NCBI GenBank assembly: GCA_017525855.1
Contig: JAFXSE010000003.1
Coordinates: forward strand, 129,486 to 193,485
From: Bacilli bacterium
GTDB lineage: Bacteria > Bacillota > Bacilli > RF39 > UBA660
Length of the DNA stretch: 64,000 nt
Direction: 5' to 3'
The notes under the pieces were generated by a model. That model ran no database searches. It had not been told where the DNA came from and saw only the letters and a program-made list of their open reading frames with translations. Below are positions 26,448 through 37,627 of this stretch, in pieces. How positions within the stretch are numbered: the first letter of the stretch is position 1; the number at the start of each line of letters is the position of its first letter. The position numbers and the translations under genes were made by a program.

Positions 26448-29400
26448 ATGTTAGGTGGTACCAATAGTAATAGTCAATTAATTAAAAATTTGGATGTCAC
26501 ATTAACCGAAAATGGTACTTTCGTATCTGGTGAAGATTATACTGGATTTGGTACAGTTACTGTTGCTGTGCCACCTGATGTTATGGATACCGAATTATCT
26601 ATAACTCCTACTGCTACAGATGTTATTACAATTCCTACATGGGATGAATATACTGGTCCTTTTACTGATCCAGTAACAGGTACTGAATATGCTGGTGCAG
26701 GTAATATTAAAGTAAGACGGATTAGTTCTTGGATTGACTCAAATATTTCTGCTGATAATATTCGTAAAGGACAAACAATTTTAGGTGTTTCTGGTAATGT
26801 TATTGAATTATTACCGCAAACTAAAACTACTAAGTCTACAACAACGCAATTTACAATTTATCCTGATTCTGGTTATAATGCATTATCTTCTGTTACAGTT
26901 AATCCATTAGTATTACAAGATGTTACTCATGTTACTCCAAAAAGTTATTCAGTAACTGTATATAAAGGATCTGGTTATGATGGTATGAATTCAGTCCAGA
27001 TTGATGCTGTTACTGCGGCTGTAGATTCAAATATTCGGCCAGAAAATATTAAGAAGAATGTTACAATTTTAGGTGTACGCGGTACATATGATAATTATGT
27101 AGCTCCTGTGGTTCAACCTACTACTGTTTCACCTACTACTTCTGAACAAATTCTTACACCTCCTTCTGGAGTTGATGGATTTAATAGAGTTGCTGTAAAT
27201 GCAGTTACATCAGCTATTGATGCAAATATAAAACCAGAAAATATCAAGCGCGACGTTGAAATTTTAGGTGTAATTGGTACATATCGTATTGAAAATTTAC
27301 AAGATAAAACGGTTGATCCTCAGCAATATATTCAAACAGTTACTTTTGATTCTACTCTTGGATATGAGGGTTTAAATTCAGTTACTGTTAATCCTGTTAC
27401 ATCTAGTGTGGATAGTAATATTAGAGCAAGTAATATTAAAAAAGATGTAGTTATTTTAGGTGTAACTGGTGAATATGATCCACAACCAGTTATTCAAGAT
27501 CCAGTTACTATAAATCCAGATGTATTGGCTCAATCTGTTACTCCTGATCTTGGATATGATGGTTTAAGTAGAGTTAATATAAATGCAGTAACTGCTAGTA
27601 TTGACGCTAACATATTAGCTGAAAATATTAAGAAAAATATTAGTATTTTGGGTGTAACTGGTGAATATGAAGGTATTCAGCCTAATTATCAAGAATCAAA
27701 AACTGTTCAACCAGTAACCTCTGGTGATATTGAGGTTACCGCAGATCCAACATATGATGCTTTATTAAAAGTTATAGTAAAAGCTGTAACTGCTTCTATT
27801 GATCCAAATATTATGCCAAAGAATATTCGAAAAAATATTAGTATTCTTGGTGTATTGGGTACAATGGAAGAAGGTGGTGAACAAAAATGGTTTGATTTTT
27901 CAGGAATTCAAAACTTTGTTGAATTAAATCAAGATGCTTGGAGTGAAGGTGGTAATGAAACGATTTCTATTGTCGGTAATAGAAATAATTATGAATTAGA
28001 AAACTTTATTAATGAAACATTTCCGGGTATTGAAAATATTAATGCTGTAATGTTTACACAAGTATATGGTTATGATGATGAAGAAATAACTGATGATAAA
28101 GTTACAGAATGCTATATAAACTTTATTGGTGGAAGTTTATATATGGAATATTCAAAAATTACTAATATTCCAGATCAAATTCGTTATTTTTATCCATTTA
28201 TAAATGATTACGGCATTAATGGTTTAACCATGAATTTAGCATATGATGATGGTTTAGCCAGAACTATGAAATTATATGTACTTACAGATTCTACAAGAAC
28301 TTATCAGCCTGTACCTGTTTTAGTTACTGATAATATGGATAGTAGTTTATTACCGGCAGGTTATGATGATTTTAGATTTGTTAAAAATATAAGTATACCT
28401 GCACATGATGTATTTATACCAAAAGTTAAAGCTAACGATAATATTCAATTTGTATTACGAGATGAAGATGCTGTAAGAACAAGACTCTTAGAAACTGCAA
28501 ATCAGCCAGATATTATTGAAGTTAGCGCTTATGATAGAAATTATGATAATATAGATTTAGAAACTAATATTATCGGTAGTTATAAATTAAAAGATTATAC
28601 AAATCTTATTTGTGATCCAACAACTTATGTAGCCAAACAAAGAGTTTATGGTGAAACTGGATATATTAAAATACCAGGTACAGTTGAAAAGAAAAATGGT
28701 TATGTGTATTATTTTAAATTTAAACCAATGGATTATACTGGATATAATAACTATTTTACTTTATTTGATTGTAATAATTTATTTAAATTAGGTTTATACC
28801 GGCCTTATAACTACGGATATTATTATATAGGATATGTATATAATTGGACTTCTGCTACAGGTGGTAGTTGGACAACGTCTAATACATTATATACTGGAAA
28901 TACATATTGGTTTAGAGTACGTGTTAGTGGTACAACTACAGGATTAGATCTTTCAACAAATGGTTATACTTGGACAAATTTTGCTAATGTAAGTAGCTCT
29001 TATATTAATCCAACAAATACAAATGATATCACAATATATTCATTAGCCGGAATTAATAATGATTTATTTACAGATGAAATATATATTACTGATTCATCTG
29101 GAAATAAAGTTTATTCAGTTTTGGATCCAATATATATTAATAAAACAAGTCATGAAATAGTTGATAGAGATAATAATAATATATTAGAAGTTAGAGATGA
29201 GTCAAGAAAAGGTATATTATATCAGGGTAACGAAATAACAAATTATGATACGTATGATATTTCTAATAATTTATTAGATTTAGGTACTGACGGATATATT
29301 GAATTACAAGATGGTTTTAAAACAGGTGGTAAAACTTGGGAAATTTGTCAACATTTTAGATTACCATCAATTACTTCTAGTGCGGGTAGACATTTAGTAT

Positions 29401-31208
29401 CTTGGGCAGTATCTGAAAGTAATGATAGACGAAATTGTTTATGGATAGATACTAGTCATTGTATTTGTTGGCGTGTATATAATGCAACTAATTCTGCATT
29501 AATTGATGGTAGAATAAATAGTACAGCATTAACTGTAGGAAATAGTTACTATATTAAGTATGGTTGGGATGGTTATCGTTATTATATGTATTGCTCAACA
29601 AATGCTAATTTTACAAACATCGTATCAAGTTATACTTATGATAATACTAATTCAACTTATGCTGAAGGTTCAAAACTTTTAATAGGTAACTGGAATAAAG
29701 CACATACAACAGGATCAGTAAGGTTTTTATACTTAGATAATTATACTCAGATTAGATTAGGAAATGAAATTGTATGGAAGTCACAAACAGAAAGCTTATA
29801 TGGTAATTTAGTAAATTATACTGATGATGGTTCTCCTATTACTTTAGATGCATATTTGGCTCAAAAAGATGGATATACTCCATATAAAGATATTTCAACA
29901 TTTGGGTCTCCAACTATATCAAATACAGGAATTATAAGTAATTTAAATAGAGGAAATTATATTTGGTATAATAAAAAATCTTTTTCATTAAATAATAATT
30001 TTGAAATATATACTAAGTTTATGTTTACCTCAACATATAGTGATTGGCGATTAATTTTAGCATCTTACAAAGAATGGGGTTGGAATTTAGGAGTTAATTC
30101 TGAATCTAAATTACATTGGAATGTTGGTAATGGAGCTGGAACTTGGTCAAATGGTATAACAGGTACTGAAGTATTAAATCTTAATACCTGGTATTATGTT
30201 AAACTTATAAAAACAGGAACAACATCTTATTTATATCACTCTACAGATAATGAAACATGGGTATTAGATGGTTCAGTTTCATATAGTACAGGTATCTCTA
30301 ATTATATGACAGTCGGTACAAAAGGTTTATCTTATGGATGTGAAAATCTTTATATAGACTTAGTAAATACATATATTAGATCTGGAGATGAATTATATTG
30401 GCAACCACAAATATATAATGTATCTAAAGAGAGTACAAATACTAAATTATATAATATCCCACTTCTTTCAGATGAACAAACTAATATAAGCAAATTTAAT
30501 AAACAATATATTGAGGCTTTAATACCATTTAAACCAGAAAATAATACATGGGAAATTTGTACAAAATATAAATTTAACAGTTTATTTGGCTGTTTATTTG
30601 GTAATGGTTTTTATGGTGAAGAAAAGAATATAAGATTTTGTGCATTTTTAGAATCTGATGGTTCAACATGGCTTGGATTAAGTTCAGATGGTGAATCTTG
30701 GAATATTTGTGATCAAATACTTACTGATCATATTTTAGATATAAATACTTGGTATTGGTTTAAGTTAAGTTTTGATGGAACTCATTATAAATTTATGTAT
30801 TCTACAGATAATACAGCATGGACTGAATTAGCTGATATAGAAGATTCAACACCTATTTATGATATTGAAGATAATATTATATTTGGTACAAATCCATATG
30901 TAAAAGTACAGTCTACAAATATTGATGGTTTTGTAGATCTTAATGAAATGTATTATAAGATTGATAATACTTTAATATGGCAACCTACTTTTAGAGTATT
31001 ACAAGATTATGATTGGGTATTTACACAAGATTCTAATTGGTCATATACAGGTTTAACAAATCTTGGTAAAAAAGGTGAATTAATAGTTCCAGAGCATAAT
31101 ATTTATGAATGGGATCAGTTACTAATGAGATGGAGAGGATTAAAGCAGTTAACATTTAACTTAGATGATCCTGATGGAATTTTATATACAAAAGTAATAG
31201 AAAATTAA
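26448..31208 (+). CDS. Giant multi-domain tail adhesin, first subunit of the split-domain chain
   Basis: 1586 residues. Order of parts: an N-terminal TENGTF/YTGFGTVTV attachment module (1-45); six ILGV repeats of roughly 65 residues (about 90-475), each with an xIDxNIxxxNIKKxxxILGVxG core; a unique beta region with SIPAHDVF near 660; about four LamG/concanavalin-like lectin modules (about 740-1555), each with a TWEIxxxF strand, a WYWFKLSFDG-like strand and an ending WQP; and a final IVPEH coupler. The last 20 residues (LTFNLDDPDGILYTKV) look like the first half of a PEGA domain, completed at the start of the next gene. It probably binds host surface glycans. Own promoter upstream; GGAAG site. 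Confidence 0.75.
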   Translation: MLGGTNSNSQLIKNLDVTLTENGTFVSGEDYTGFGTVTVAVPPDVMDTELSITPTATDVITIPTWDEYTGPFTDPVTGTEYAGAGNIKVRRISSWIDSNISADNIRKGQTILGVSGNVIELLPQTKTTKSTTTQFTIYPDSGYNALSSVTVNPLVLQDVTHVTPKSYSVTVYKGSGYDGMNSVQIDAVTAAVDSNIRPENIKKNVTILGVRGTYDNYVAPVVQPTTVSPTTSEQILTPPSGVDGFNRVAVNAVTSAIDANIKPENIKRDVEILGVIGTYRIENLQDKTVDPQQYIQTVTFDSTLGYEGLNSVTVNPVTSSVDSNIRASNIKKDVVILGVTGEYDPQPVIQDPVTINPDVLAQSVTPDLGYDGLSRVNINAVTASIDANILAENIKKNISILGVTGEYEGIQPNYQESKTVQPVTSGDIEVTADPTYDALLKVIVKAVTASIDPNIMPKNIRKNISILGVLGTMEEGGEQKWFDFSGIQNFVELNQDAWSEGGNETISIVGNRNNYELENFINETFPGIENINAVMFTQVYGYDDEEITDDKVTECYINFIGGSLYMEYSKITNIPDQIRYFYPFINDYGINGLTMNLAYDDGLARTMKLYVLTDSTRTYQPVPVLVTDNMDSSLLPAGYDDFRFVKNISIPAHDVFIPKVKANDNIQFVLRDEDAVRTRLLETANQPDIIEVSAYDRNYDNIDLETNIIGSYKLKDYTNLICDPTTYVAKQRVYGETGYIKIPGTVEKKNGYVYYFKFKPMDYTGYNNYFTLFDCNNLFKLGLYRPYNYGYYYIGYVYNWTSATGGSWTTSNTLYTGNTYWFRVRVSGTTTGLDLSTNGYTWTNFANVSSSYINPTNTNDITIYSLAGINNDLFTDEIYITDSSGNKVYSVLDPIYINKTSHEIVDRDNNNILEVRDESRKGILYQGNEITNYDTYDISNNLLDLGTDGYIELQDGFKTGGKTWEICQHFRLPSITSSAGRHLVSWAVSESNDRRNCLWIDTSHCICWRVYNATNSALIDGRINSTALTVGNSYYIKYGWDGYRYYMYCSTNANFTNIVSSYTYDNTNSTYAEGSKLLIGNWNKAHTTGSVRFLYLDNYTQIRLGNEIVWKSQTESLYGNLVNYTDDGSPITLDAYLAQKDGYTPYKDISTFGSPTISNTGIISNLNRGNYIWYNKKSFSLNNNFEIYTKFMFTSTYSDWRLILASYKEWGWNLGVNSESKLHWNVGNGAGTWSNGITGTEVLNLNTWYYVKLIKTGTTSYLYHSTDNETWVLDGSVSYSTGISNYMTVGTKGLSYGCENLYIDLVNTYIRSGDELYWQPQIYNVSKESTNTKLYNIPLLSDEQTNISKFNKQYIEALIPFKPENNTWEICTKYKFNSLFGCLFGNGFYGEEKNIRFCAFLESDGSTWLGLSSDGESWNICDQILTDHILDINTWYWFKLSFDGTHYKFMYSTDNTAWTELADIEDSTPIYDIEDNIIFGTNPYVKVQSTNIDGFVDLNEMYYKIDNTLIWQPTFRVLQDYDWVFTQDSNWSYTGLTNLGKKGELIVPEHNIYEWDQLLMRWRGLKQLTFNLDDPDGILYTKVIEN
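26719..27860 (+). repeat. Six protein-level tandem repeats with an ILGV core
   Basis: Copies begin near 26719, 27004, 27200, 27394, 27583 and 27781, with a period of about 65 codons after the first. Each holds an xxxxDxNIxxxNIKK segment and an ILGVxG turn. The DNA differs between copies, so this is an old repeat array, not a recent tandem duplication. Confidence 0.8.
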
Positions 31209-31222
31209 AGTGGAGATAATCA

Positions 31223-33493
31223 ATGACATCTAAAGTAATTCAAACTTTTACTGGAAATGATGTATATTATAAAGTAATTAAAGATGGTTATAAAACTATA
31301 ACGGAAACTATTCATGTTACAGATAGTATGCCTACTCGTAATGTTTATAATTTAGAGCCATCTGCTATAGTACATGATCCTGAATTAGATTATACAGTTG
31401 ATACTTCACATGATTATCCTCCAGTTATTACATTCAATGAAAATGTAGTAACTCCCGATGATACAGAAATTACAACTAATAAATATGTTTTAGCTCCTTA
31501 TGGACAAAATTATATATTAACAGATGGAGGTAATACTGAGGATAATTTTAGTAGAATTGGTAATGTTCAAGTAAATAAAGATGGTATAGCAAGTGGATTT
31601 TCTACAATAAATTGTATTCGACTTTTGGAAGCTTTTAATCCTGGTAACAATCCTTGGGAGATTATTTTTAAAATTAAAACAAGTGGTGATGTGACAACAA
31701 ATCAATCGATTTTTGGAAATTATGGAGCTTCTTATCAAAACTCGCCACAAATAAATATAAATGAAAGTCATTTTAGTATTTATATTCCAACTAATCCTAT
31801 ATCAAGTTCATTTCTTATTAATAAGACAGGTACATATACAATAATACCTAATACTTCATATTGGTTGAAATTATTTTTTAATGGAACTTCTTATGGTTTA
31901 GATTATTCATTGGATGGTCTTTTATTTATCAGTGATATATCAGAGAGTAGTTCAGTTGCAATTGGAGTTGCTGATGAAGGTTTTTACATTGGATATAATT
32001 ATTACTCATCTTCTAGTACTCAATATTTTCAAGGTTCAATAGATTTATCAGAAACTTATGTTAAAATAAATAATGAAATCTGGTGGCAACCGACTTGGAA
32101 TAGTTTAGCTCTTAAATATATACCAAACGGGAATATTGAGGTAAATAGTAATGGAGTTGCTAAAAATTTTTCTACAAGTAACTATATTAAAATATTTAGT
32201 TTTCAACCAGAAAGTTTACCTTGGAAAATAACTACACAAGTTTATTTAACACAATGGGTTGATAGCTCATCTATTTTTGGACAAAGTGGAGAATATTCTA
32301 TACCACAATTATATGTAAATGGCTCGGGTTATTTACTATTATGGATTTCTTCAAACGGTAGTTCTTGGAATATAGCTAGTGGTGTAACTTCGAGTAGAAC
32401 TATTTCAAGAAATACTTGGCATACTTTAGTTTTAGAATTTACAGGATCTAGTTATAGAGTTTTAGTAGATAATGTTGTATATATTACAGTAACTAATTCA
32501 AATAAACTTTATAGAAATAATAAACCTTTATGTTTAGGTTTTGACGAAAGTACTTATTTTAGAGGTAATATTTGGTTAAAAAACACTACCATTACTTATA
32601 ATAATTCTACAGATAATACTTTTACATGGAAATATAGAGGATTAAAAACCATAAATAGCAATATTATCGGCGAGCCTATTTTTAGTTATGATGAAAAATT
32701 CATGCGTGGGTTTAATGCTTCAAATTATTTTACTAAGAGTATTGATTTAAGTAATTATACTTCTTTTGAAATTTATATGAAGATTCTTACTCCAAATAAT
32801 ACTGATACAAATGGTGCATTCTTTTCCAATAATACTACAGGAGCATCACCACTTAGACGAGATGGAACAGCATTAACTTCTTGGAGTTCACAACAATATA
32901 TTGGTACATATCAAATGGCTAACAATACTACTCATTGGATAAAAGGTTATTCTAATGGTACTACTTGGTACTTGTATGGCAAAGCCGATGAAGGTGAAAC
33001 TTTAGAAGAAGTTATGAATAGTGAAAATTGGATTTTATCTGGATCTTGTCCAGCATCATATATGGTTTCTTCTACAGTAAATAATTTTATTTTCGGAAGA
33101 AATACAGATACATATAGCACTCAATATTTTACAGGAAGTATTTATACTGATGATATTTTAATTAAAAAAGATGGAAATATTATTTTTACTAATGTAACTA
33201 TATTAGGTGAGGAGGTTCCTGGTATTTTAGATTCTAATTATTTAGATACCGGTGATCAAGTTACTTTAAATTTATATGATGTTGAAACAGTTGATCGTAC
33301 ATTAATTTTAAATGATAATAGAGATGTAACCGTTCCAAATAAACAATATGTAGAATATGATGGTGAAGTTGAAATTCCAGAACATGGTTTATCTATATAT
33401 GATCCAGAAACTTATTCATGGTCTAAATATAGAATTATTACATTAAATGTAAATGATGAAGATACAGGTATTTATACAGAAGGTAATATTTAA
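31223..33493 (+). CDS. Tail adhesin, second subunit of the split-domain chain
   Basis: 756 residues. The start (MTSKVIQTFTGNDVYYKVI, then KDGYKTITETIHV) is the second half of a PEGA domain; its first half is at the end of the preceding gene. Then come about three LamG-like lectin modules (near residues 110-295, 310-455 and 480-650; hallmarks NPWEIIFKIKT, LPWKITTQVYL, SFEIYMKIL and a WWQPTW ending). The C-terminus has an IPEHGLSIYDPETYSW coupler and again a PEGA first half (ITLNVNDEDTGIY). The gap to the previous gene is 14 bases with GGAG. No enzymatic motif. Confidence 0.75.
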   Translation: MTSKVIQTFTGNDVYYKVIKDGYKTITETIHVTDSMPTRNVYNLEPSAIVHDPELDYTVDTSHDYPPVITFNENVVTPDDTEITTNKYVLAPYGQNYILTDGGNTEDNFSRIGNVQVNKDGIASGFSTINCIRLLEAFNPGNNPWEIIFKIKTSGDVTTNQSIFGNYGASYQNSPQININESHFSIYIPTNPISSSFLINKTGTYTIIPNTSYWLKLFFNGTSYGLDYSLDGLLFISDISESSSVAIGVADEGFYIGYNYYSSSSTQYFQGSIDLSETYVKINNEIWWQPTWNSLALKYIPNGNIEVNSNGVAKNFSTSNYIKIFSFQPESLPWKITTQVYLTQWVDSSSIFGQSGEYSIPQLYVNGSGYLLLWISSNGSSWNIASGVTSSRTISRNTWHTLVLEFTGSSYRVLVDNVVYITVTNSNKLYRNNKPLCLGFDESTYFRGNIWLKNTTITYNNSTDNTFTWKYRGLKTINSNIIGEPIFSYDEKFMRGFNASNYFTKSIDLSNYTSFEIYMKILTPNNTDTNGAFFSNNTTGASPLRRDGTALTSWSSQQYIGTYQMANNTTHWIKGYSNGTTWYLYGKADEGETLEEVMNSENWILSGSCPASYMVSSTVNNFIFGRNTDTYSTQYFTGSIYTDDILIKKDGNIIFTNVTILGEEVPGILDSNYLDTGDQVTLNLYDVETVDRTLILNDNRDVTVPNKQYVEYDGEVEIPEHGLSIYDPETYSWSKYRIITLNVNDEDTGIYTEGNI

Positions 33494-33511
33494 GTATAAG
33501 GATTTAAAAAT

Positions 33512-36500
33512 ATGACACAAAAAACTATTAAAGCTTTATATAAACAACCAGTAAATTATAAGCTTACGAAAGATGGTTATAAAACTATAAATGGGGTTAT
33601 ACATGCACAAGATGGTATGCCTAAAGTAGTTGATTTACCAGTACCTTCTGAATTATATACAACTGATTTACAATATAATGTTGATACAGAAATAAATGGC
33701 GCACCAATTATAACAACTGAGTCATTTACATTACCTGATAATGAAATTTGTGAAGCTAAAGAATACTGTTATGCTCCTAAAGGAAATACTTATGATTACA
33801 GATCAAAAAAAGAAGTTGAATATAGTTACATTAATACGGCTAGTTATACTGTAGTTGGAAGTCCAACCATTGATACAACTTCTGGGATAATTACAAATTT
33901 TTCAAATAGTAACTATTTAATAACTGGAAATAGTCCTTCTGGTACTGTTAACTCATATGAAGTAGTATTGAAATTTAAAACATCTTCATTCGATGATGGA
34001 AGACTTATTGGAAATTATGCAAGTAATATACATAGTATACAGGTAGAAGTACCAAATAGTAATGAAAACAAAATGTGGTGGGGTCATCCATCTTCAGGTT
34101 ATTCATGGCAAGCAATAAATCCAAATTATGTTATTGAACCAGACACTTGGTATTGGGTAAAAGGTGTTTATAATAGTAGTACATCAAAACTAATCGTATA
34201 TATGCATAAAGAAAATGAAGATTATATTAATTGTGGTGAGTTAGATGTAACAGGATGTGGTTGGAATGAAGACATTGAAATAGGATGTGATCAAGGAGGA
34301 GGTGGAGCTACTGGAGCATATATAGATCTCTCAGAATCTTATATTAAAATAAATGGTAGCTATTGGTGGAAACCATGGATTAGAGAAACCAAAATTGAAG
34401 AAGTAATAACGCAAATACCAGGAATTCTTGATTCTTCGGTTACAACAGATGATTGGCAGCAAAATCAAGAATATAAATTATATCAATTAAAAAATCAAAA
34501 TAATACTGATACATTACAATTAACAGAGAATAATATTACAGATACAACTCAAAAATATAAGCAATATATTAATCAATTAACAATTCCAGCTAGAGACTAT
34601 AAATGGTATTACAACGGTATACCACAATCGGTATATACTAATTTTTATAATCAAGGAGCTACAATTAATAATAAAATTGCAGTAAATTTTACCGGTGGTC
34701 CTATTATGCTATATCCATTATATCATATGGTTTATGATACTAGTAATATATGTATGTTTATGAATATTGAAACAGGTAATATTACTCAAGATTGTATATT
34801 ATTAAGTTTTTCACGAAATTTATCTGAATCTGTAACATTACCTGTATTTGCTATAAAAAATAGTAAATTAGCTTTGCTTAGTAATACAAGTCCTACAGAT
34901 ATTACATATGGTAGTAGTACATTAACATCATATACTAAATATTGGATAGCTCTTGCCGTAAATTTTAATACTTTAGTTTGTGATATGTATTTAATTACTG
35001 ATAATAATTATACAAATAAAACATTACCGAGTATTTCTTCTTGGACAAAAGAATTGACATTTGAAGGAGATAGTCCTGAAATGTTTTATGCCGAATTAAT
35101 GTTAGGTTTTGATGTTTTAAATATTGGATTAAATAGTTTTACAGGCAAAGTATATTTAGATAATTTATGGGCAAGAAATAATTTAGATTCTTCATATACA
35201 CAAATTGTTTGGCAAGCTTATAGTTATTATAATTATATTTATTACTGGATGGCAAATAAGTCATTATATAATTATAATATTAATGAAGATTATGGTAATA
35301 TTTTAGATTTTTCAGATTCATATGTAAACGTTGCTCAAGATCAATTTTATAAATACAAGAATTCTGAAGTATTTTTAATGCCAATAAATGGTGGTGAAAT
35401 AATAAATTATTATTCTGCAAATGGTATTTTAAGTGGTACTGCTTATGTAGATGAATTAACAGGTATTATGAGTAATTGTAATCCGACTAATTATCTTACA
35501 TTACCTGAGGCTTTTTTACCAGAAAATAATCCATGGGAAATAAATTTAAAAGTTAAAACACCAGATACAATGGATGCAATGCATTATATTATGGGTAGCT
35601 TAAATAGCTATTACTGGACTGTAGGCGGAGAATTAAGTGTTAATAATACATTTGGTTTTGGTATTACTTCTACTGGTGAAAGCTGGGATATTGCATGGTT
35701 AGCGGGAAATACTGTTGCAACTTCAGATACTTGGTATTGGATTAGATTAAGTTTTACTGGTACAGAATATAAATTTGAATTAAGTACTGATGGTGAAACT
35801 TATAATTTAGAAGCTTCTGTGGCAAATACCACTTCTATTTATCAAAACTCTACAAATAGTATTATTCATTTAGGTACACAAGCTACACATTATACATATT
35901 GGACAGGTGAAATTGATTTATCACAATGTAATATTAAAATAAATAATGTTATTTGGTGGAATGGTGTAAATATAACACAAGCCCATAGATATTTAAAAGA
36001 AGTTACTAAAGAATCTGTTAATTATGATAATTTCGCTAATCTACCTACAACTTTAATTGACAATGCTAATTTTATAATTAGCAACAATAAAATTACAAAT
36101 GGTCCTACTAGTTATCATGTTCAGAGTGCTACATCATATGGATATTTTGCTTTTACACCTACTGAAACTAAAACGGTAAGTATAAAAGCATATATTAGTT
36201 CAGAGGATTGTTGTGATTGGGGTGCATGTTATATAGGTACAAAAATATATAGGCCAACACATGATCAAATATTAAGTCAAACAACTGATGGTTATGGGGT
36301 ATATTTATTTGCTATTCATGGAAGTACTTCAGAAACGACTTACACTTATACATTACAAGCTGGAACAACTTATTATATCAACTTTTACTATACTAAAGAT
36401 CATAGTGTAGACGGAGGTGATGATAGACTATATATTACTCAATTAAGAGGTTTTGTAGGTACACAAGTAGAAATTATAAATTTACCTGGTTGTTTGTATA

Positions 36501-36787
36501 ATTATAATGATGAAGGACAAGAGCACCAATTTGATGTATATTATGATGCTAATTATACACAACCTATTTTAGTAAGTACCGGCGAAACATATTCTGGTGG
36601 TACTAAAGTAGACACTATAACTATTCCTGCACATAAAACATGGAATTATCAGACAGGCGGTAATTGGTTACCTATTACATATGTAGATACAACAACAAGT
36701 AATTATACTTATGAAGATGGTAATCTAGTTCTAACAGAATATACAGGTAATGAAACTGATGTAATTTTACCTAATGCGGTATTATAG
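33512..36787 (+). CDS. Tail adhesin, third subunit of the split-domain chain
   Basis: 1091 residues. The start (QPVNYKLTKDGYKTINGVI) completes the PEGA domain begun by the preceding gene. About three LamG-like modules follow (hallmarks VNSYEVVLKFKT near residue 148, a divergent copy near 395, and NPWEINLKVKT near 675), then a unique region with SVSIKAYISSED-like strands near 890, an IPAHKTWNYQ coupler near 1045, and a final segment with LVLTEYTGNETDVILP. That last segment is the N-terminal cap of a BspA-type leucine-rich repeat domain, whose body starts the next gene 11 bases later. Confidence 0.75.
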   Translation: MTQKTIKALYKQPVNYKLTKDGYKTINGVIHAQDGMPKVVDLPVPSELYTTDLQYNVDTEINGAPIITTESFTLPDNEICEAKEYCYAPKGNTYDYRSKKEVEYSYINTASYTVVGSPTIDTTSGIITNFSNSNYLITGNSPSGTVNSYEVVLKFKTSSFDDGRLIGNYASNIHSIQVEVPNSNENKMWWGHPSSGYSWQAINPNYVIEPDTWYWVKGVYNSSTSKLIVYMHKENEDYINCGELDVTGCGWNEDIEIGCDQGGGGATGAYIDLSESYIKINGSYWWKPWIRETKIEEVITQIPGILDSSVTTDDWQQNQEYKLYQLKNQNNTDTLQLTENNITDTTQKYKQYINQLTIPARDYKWYYNGIPQSVYTNFYNQGATINNKIAVNFTGGPIMLYPLYHMVYDTSNICMFMNIETGNITQDCILLSFSRNLSESVTLPVFAIKNSKLALLSNTSPTDITYGSSTLTSYTKYWIALAVNFNTLVCDMYLITDNNYTNKTLPSISSWTKELTFEGDSPEMFYAELMLGFDVLNIGLNSFTGKVYLDNLWARNNLDSSYTQIVWQAYSYYNYIYYWMANKSLYNYNINEDYGNILDFSDSYVNVAQDQFYKYKNSEVFLMPINGGEIINYYSANGILSGTAYVDELTGIMSNCNPTNYLTLPEAFLPENNPWEINLKVKTPDTMDAMHYIMGSLNSYYWTVGGELSVNNTFGFGITSTGESWDIAWLAGNTVATSDTWYWIRLSFTGTEYKFELSTDGETYNLEASVANTTSIYQNSTNSIIHLGTQATHYTYWTGEIDLSQCNIKINNVIWWNGVNITQAHRYLKEVTKESVNYDNFANLPTTLIDNANFIISNNKITNGPTSYHVQSATSYGYFAFTPTETKTVSIKAYISSEDCCDWGACYIGTKIYRPTHDQILSQTTDGYGVYLFAIHGSTSETTYTYTLQAGTTYYINFYYTKDHSVDGGDDRLYITQLRGFVGTQVEIINLPGCLYNYNDEGQEHQFDVYYDANYTQPILVSTGETYSGGTKVDTITIPAHKTWNYQTGGNWLPITYVDTTTSNYTYEDGNLVLTEYTGNETDVILPNAVL

Positions 36788-36798
36788 AGGATAAATAA

Positions 36799-37611
36799 AT
36801 GACTGGATTTCCTGGGTTACAAAGTATAAAAGTTGCAAATACTTATTTTCAAAATTGTATAACCGTAGTTAATGTGAATTTTAATGGATTGAGTTATACA
36901 AATAATGATGCATCATATGCTTTTACAAATTGTACTAATTTGAGCGATACTGTAACTTTACCTAATAATGTTACAAATATGTCCTATAGTTTTGGAAATT
37001 GTACAAGTTTTAATACAATTCCTACTATTCCAGATAGTGTAATTAATATAGCTCATAGTTTTGATGGTTGTATTAATATATCTGGAGATTTGTATATTTC
37101 AAATCCAAATATTACAAATGCGACTAATTGTTTTATAAATACTACATCTGATAAAACAATACATATTCCATATTATTTTGCAAATAAAGTACATACACCG
37201 ACATATAATTCATTTTATGCAGCTGGTTATGGAGAAGATGTAACAAATAGACAGCATGGTGTAATCTTAACAGATGATAGTACACGCACATTAACATTTT
37301 ATGCCAATACTCAAAATTGGGCTGCGTATGTAACGACAAGTTTATCTCAGATAAATGCTTCGAATAATGTATATCCTGAAATTATAGGTCAAACTCTTAC
37401 ATATCATGCATTTCAGCCTGGTTATGAAACTATTGGTGAAACTATATCTGTAACGGAAAATAGAGTAATCAATATACCAGCAAATGAAGGAAATTTAGAA
37501 GAAGTAGATTTATCACTTTATAATTATACAATAACAAATAATGTTGCTTACGTTAGTAAATATAATAGTACAACAACAACTATAACATTACCTAGTACAA
37601 CTACAAGATAG
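36799..37611 (+). CDS. Tail adhesin, fourth subunit: LRR body, PEGA domain, LRR cap
   Basis: 270 residues. The first about 115 residues are BspA-type leucine-rich repeats (YAFTNCTNLS, YSFGNCTSF, HSFDGCINIS), lacking their own N-cap, which is at the end of the preceding gene. Residues about 165-235 are a complete PEGA domain (LTFYANTQNWAAYV, then FQPGYETIGETISV). The last 30 residues (YTITNNVAYVSKYNSTTTT then ITLP) are another LRR N-cap, completed by the start of the next gene. The gap to the next gene is 16 bases with GGAG. It is the smallest link in the chain. Confidence 0.75.
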   Translation: MTGFPGLQSIKVANTYFQNCITVVNVNFNGLSYTNNDASYAFTNCTNLSDTVTLPNNVTNMSYSFGNCTSFNTIPTIPDSVINIAHSFDGCINISGDLYISNPNITNATNCFINTTSDKTIHIPYYFANKVHTPTYNSFYAAGYGEDVTNRQHGVILTDDSTRTLTFYANTQNWAAYVTTSLSQINASNNVYPEIIGQTLTYHAFQPGYETIGETISVTENRVINIPANEGNLEEVDLSLYNYTITNNVAYVSKYNSTTTTITLPSTTTR

Positions 37612-37627
37612 AATTTGGAGTAAATAA

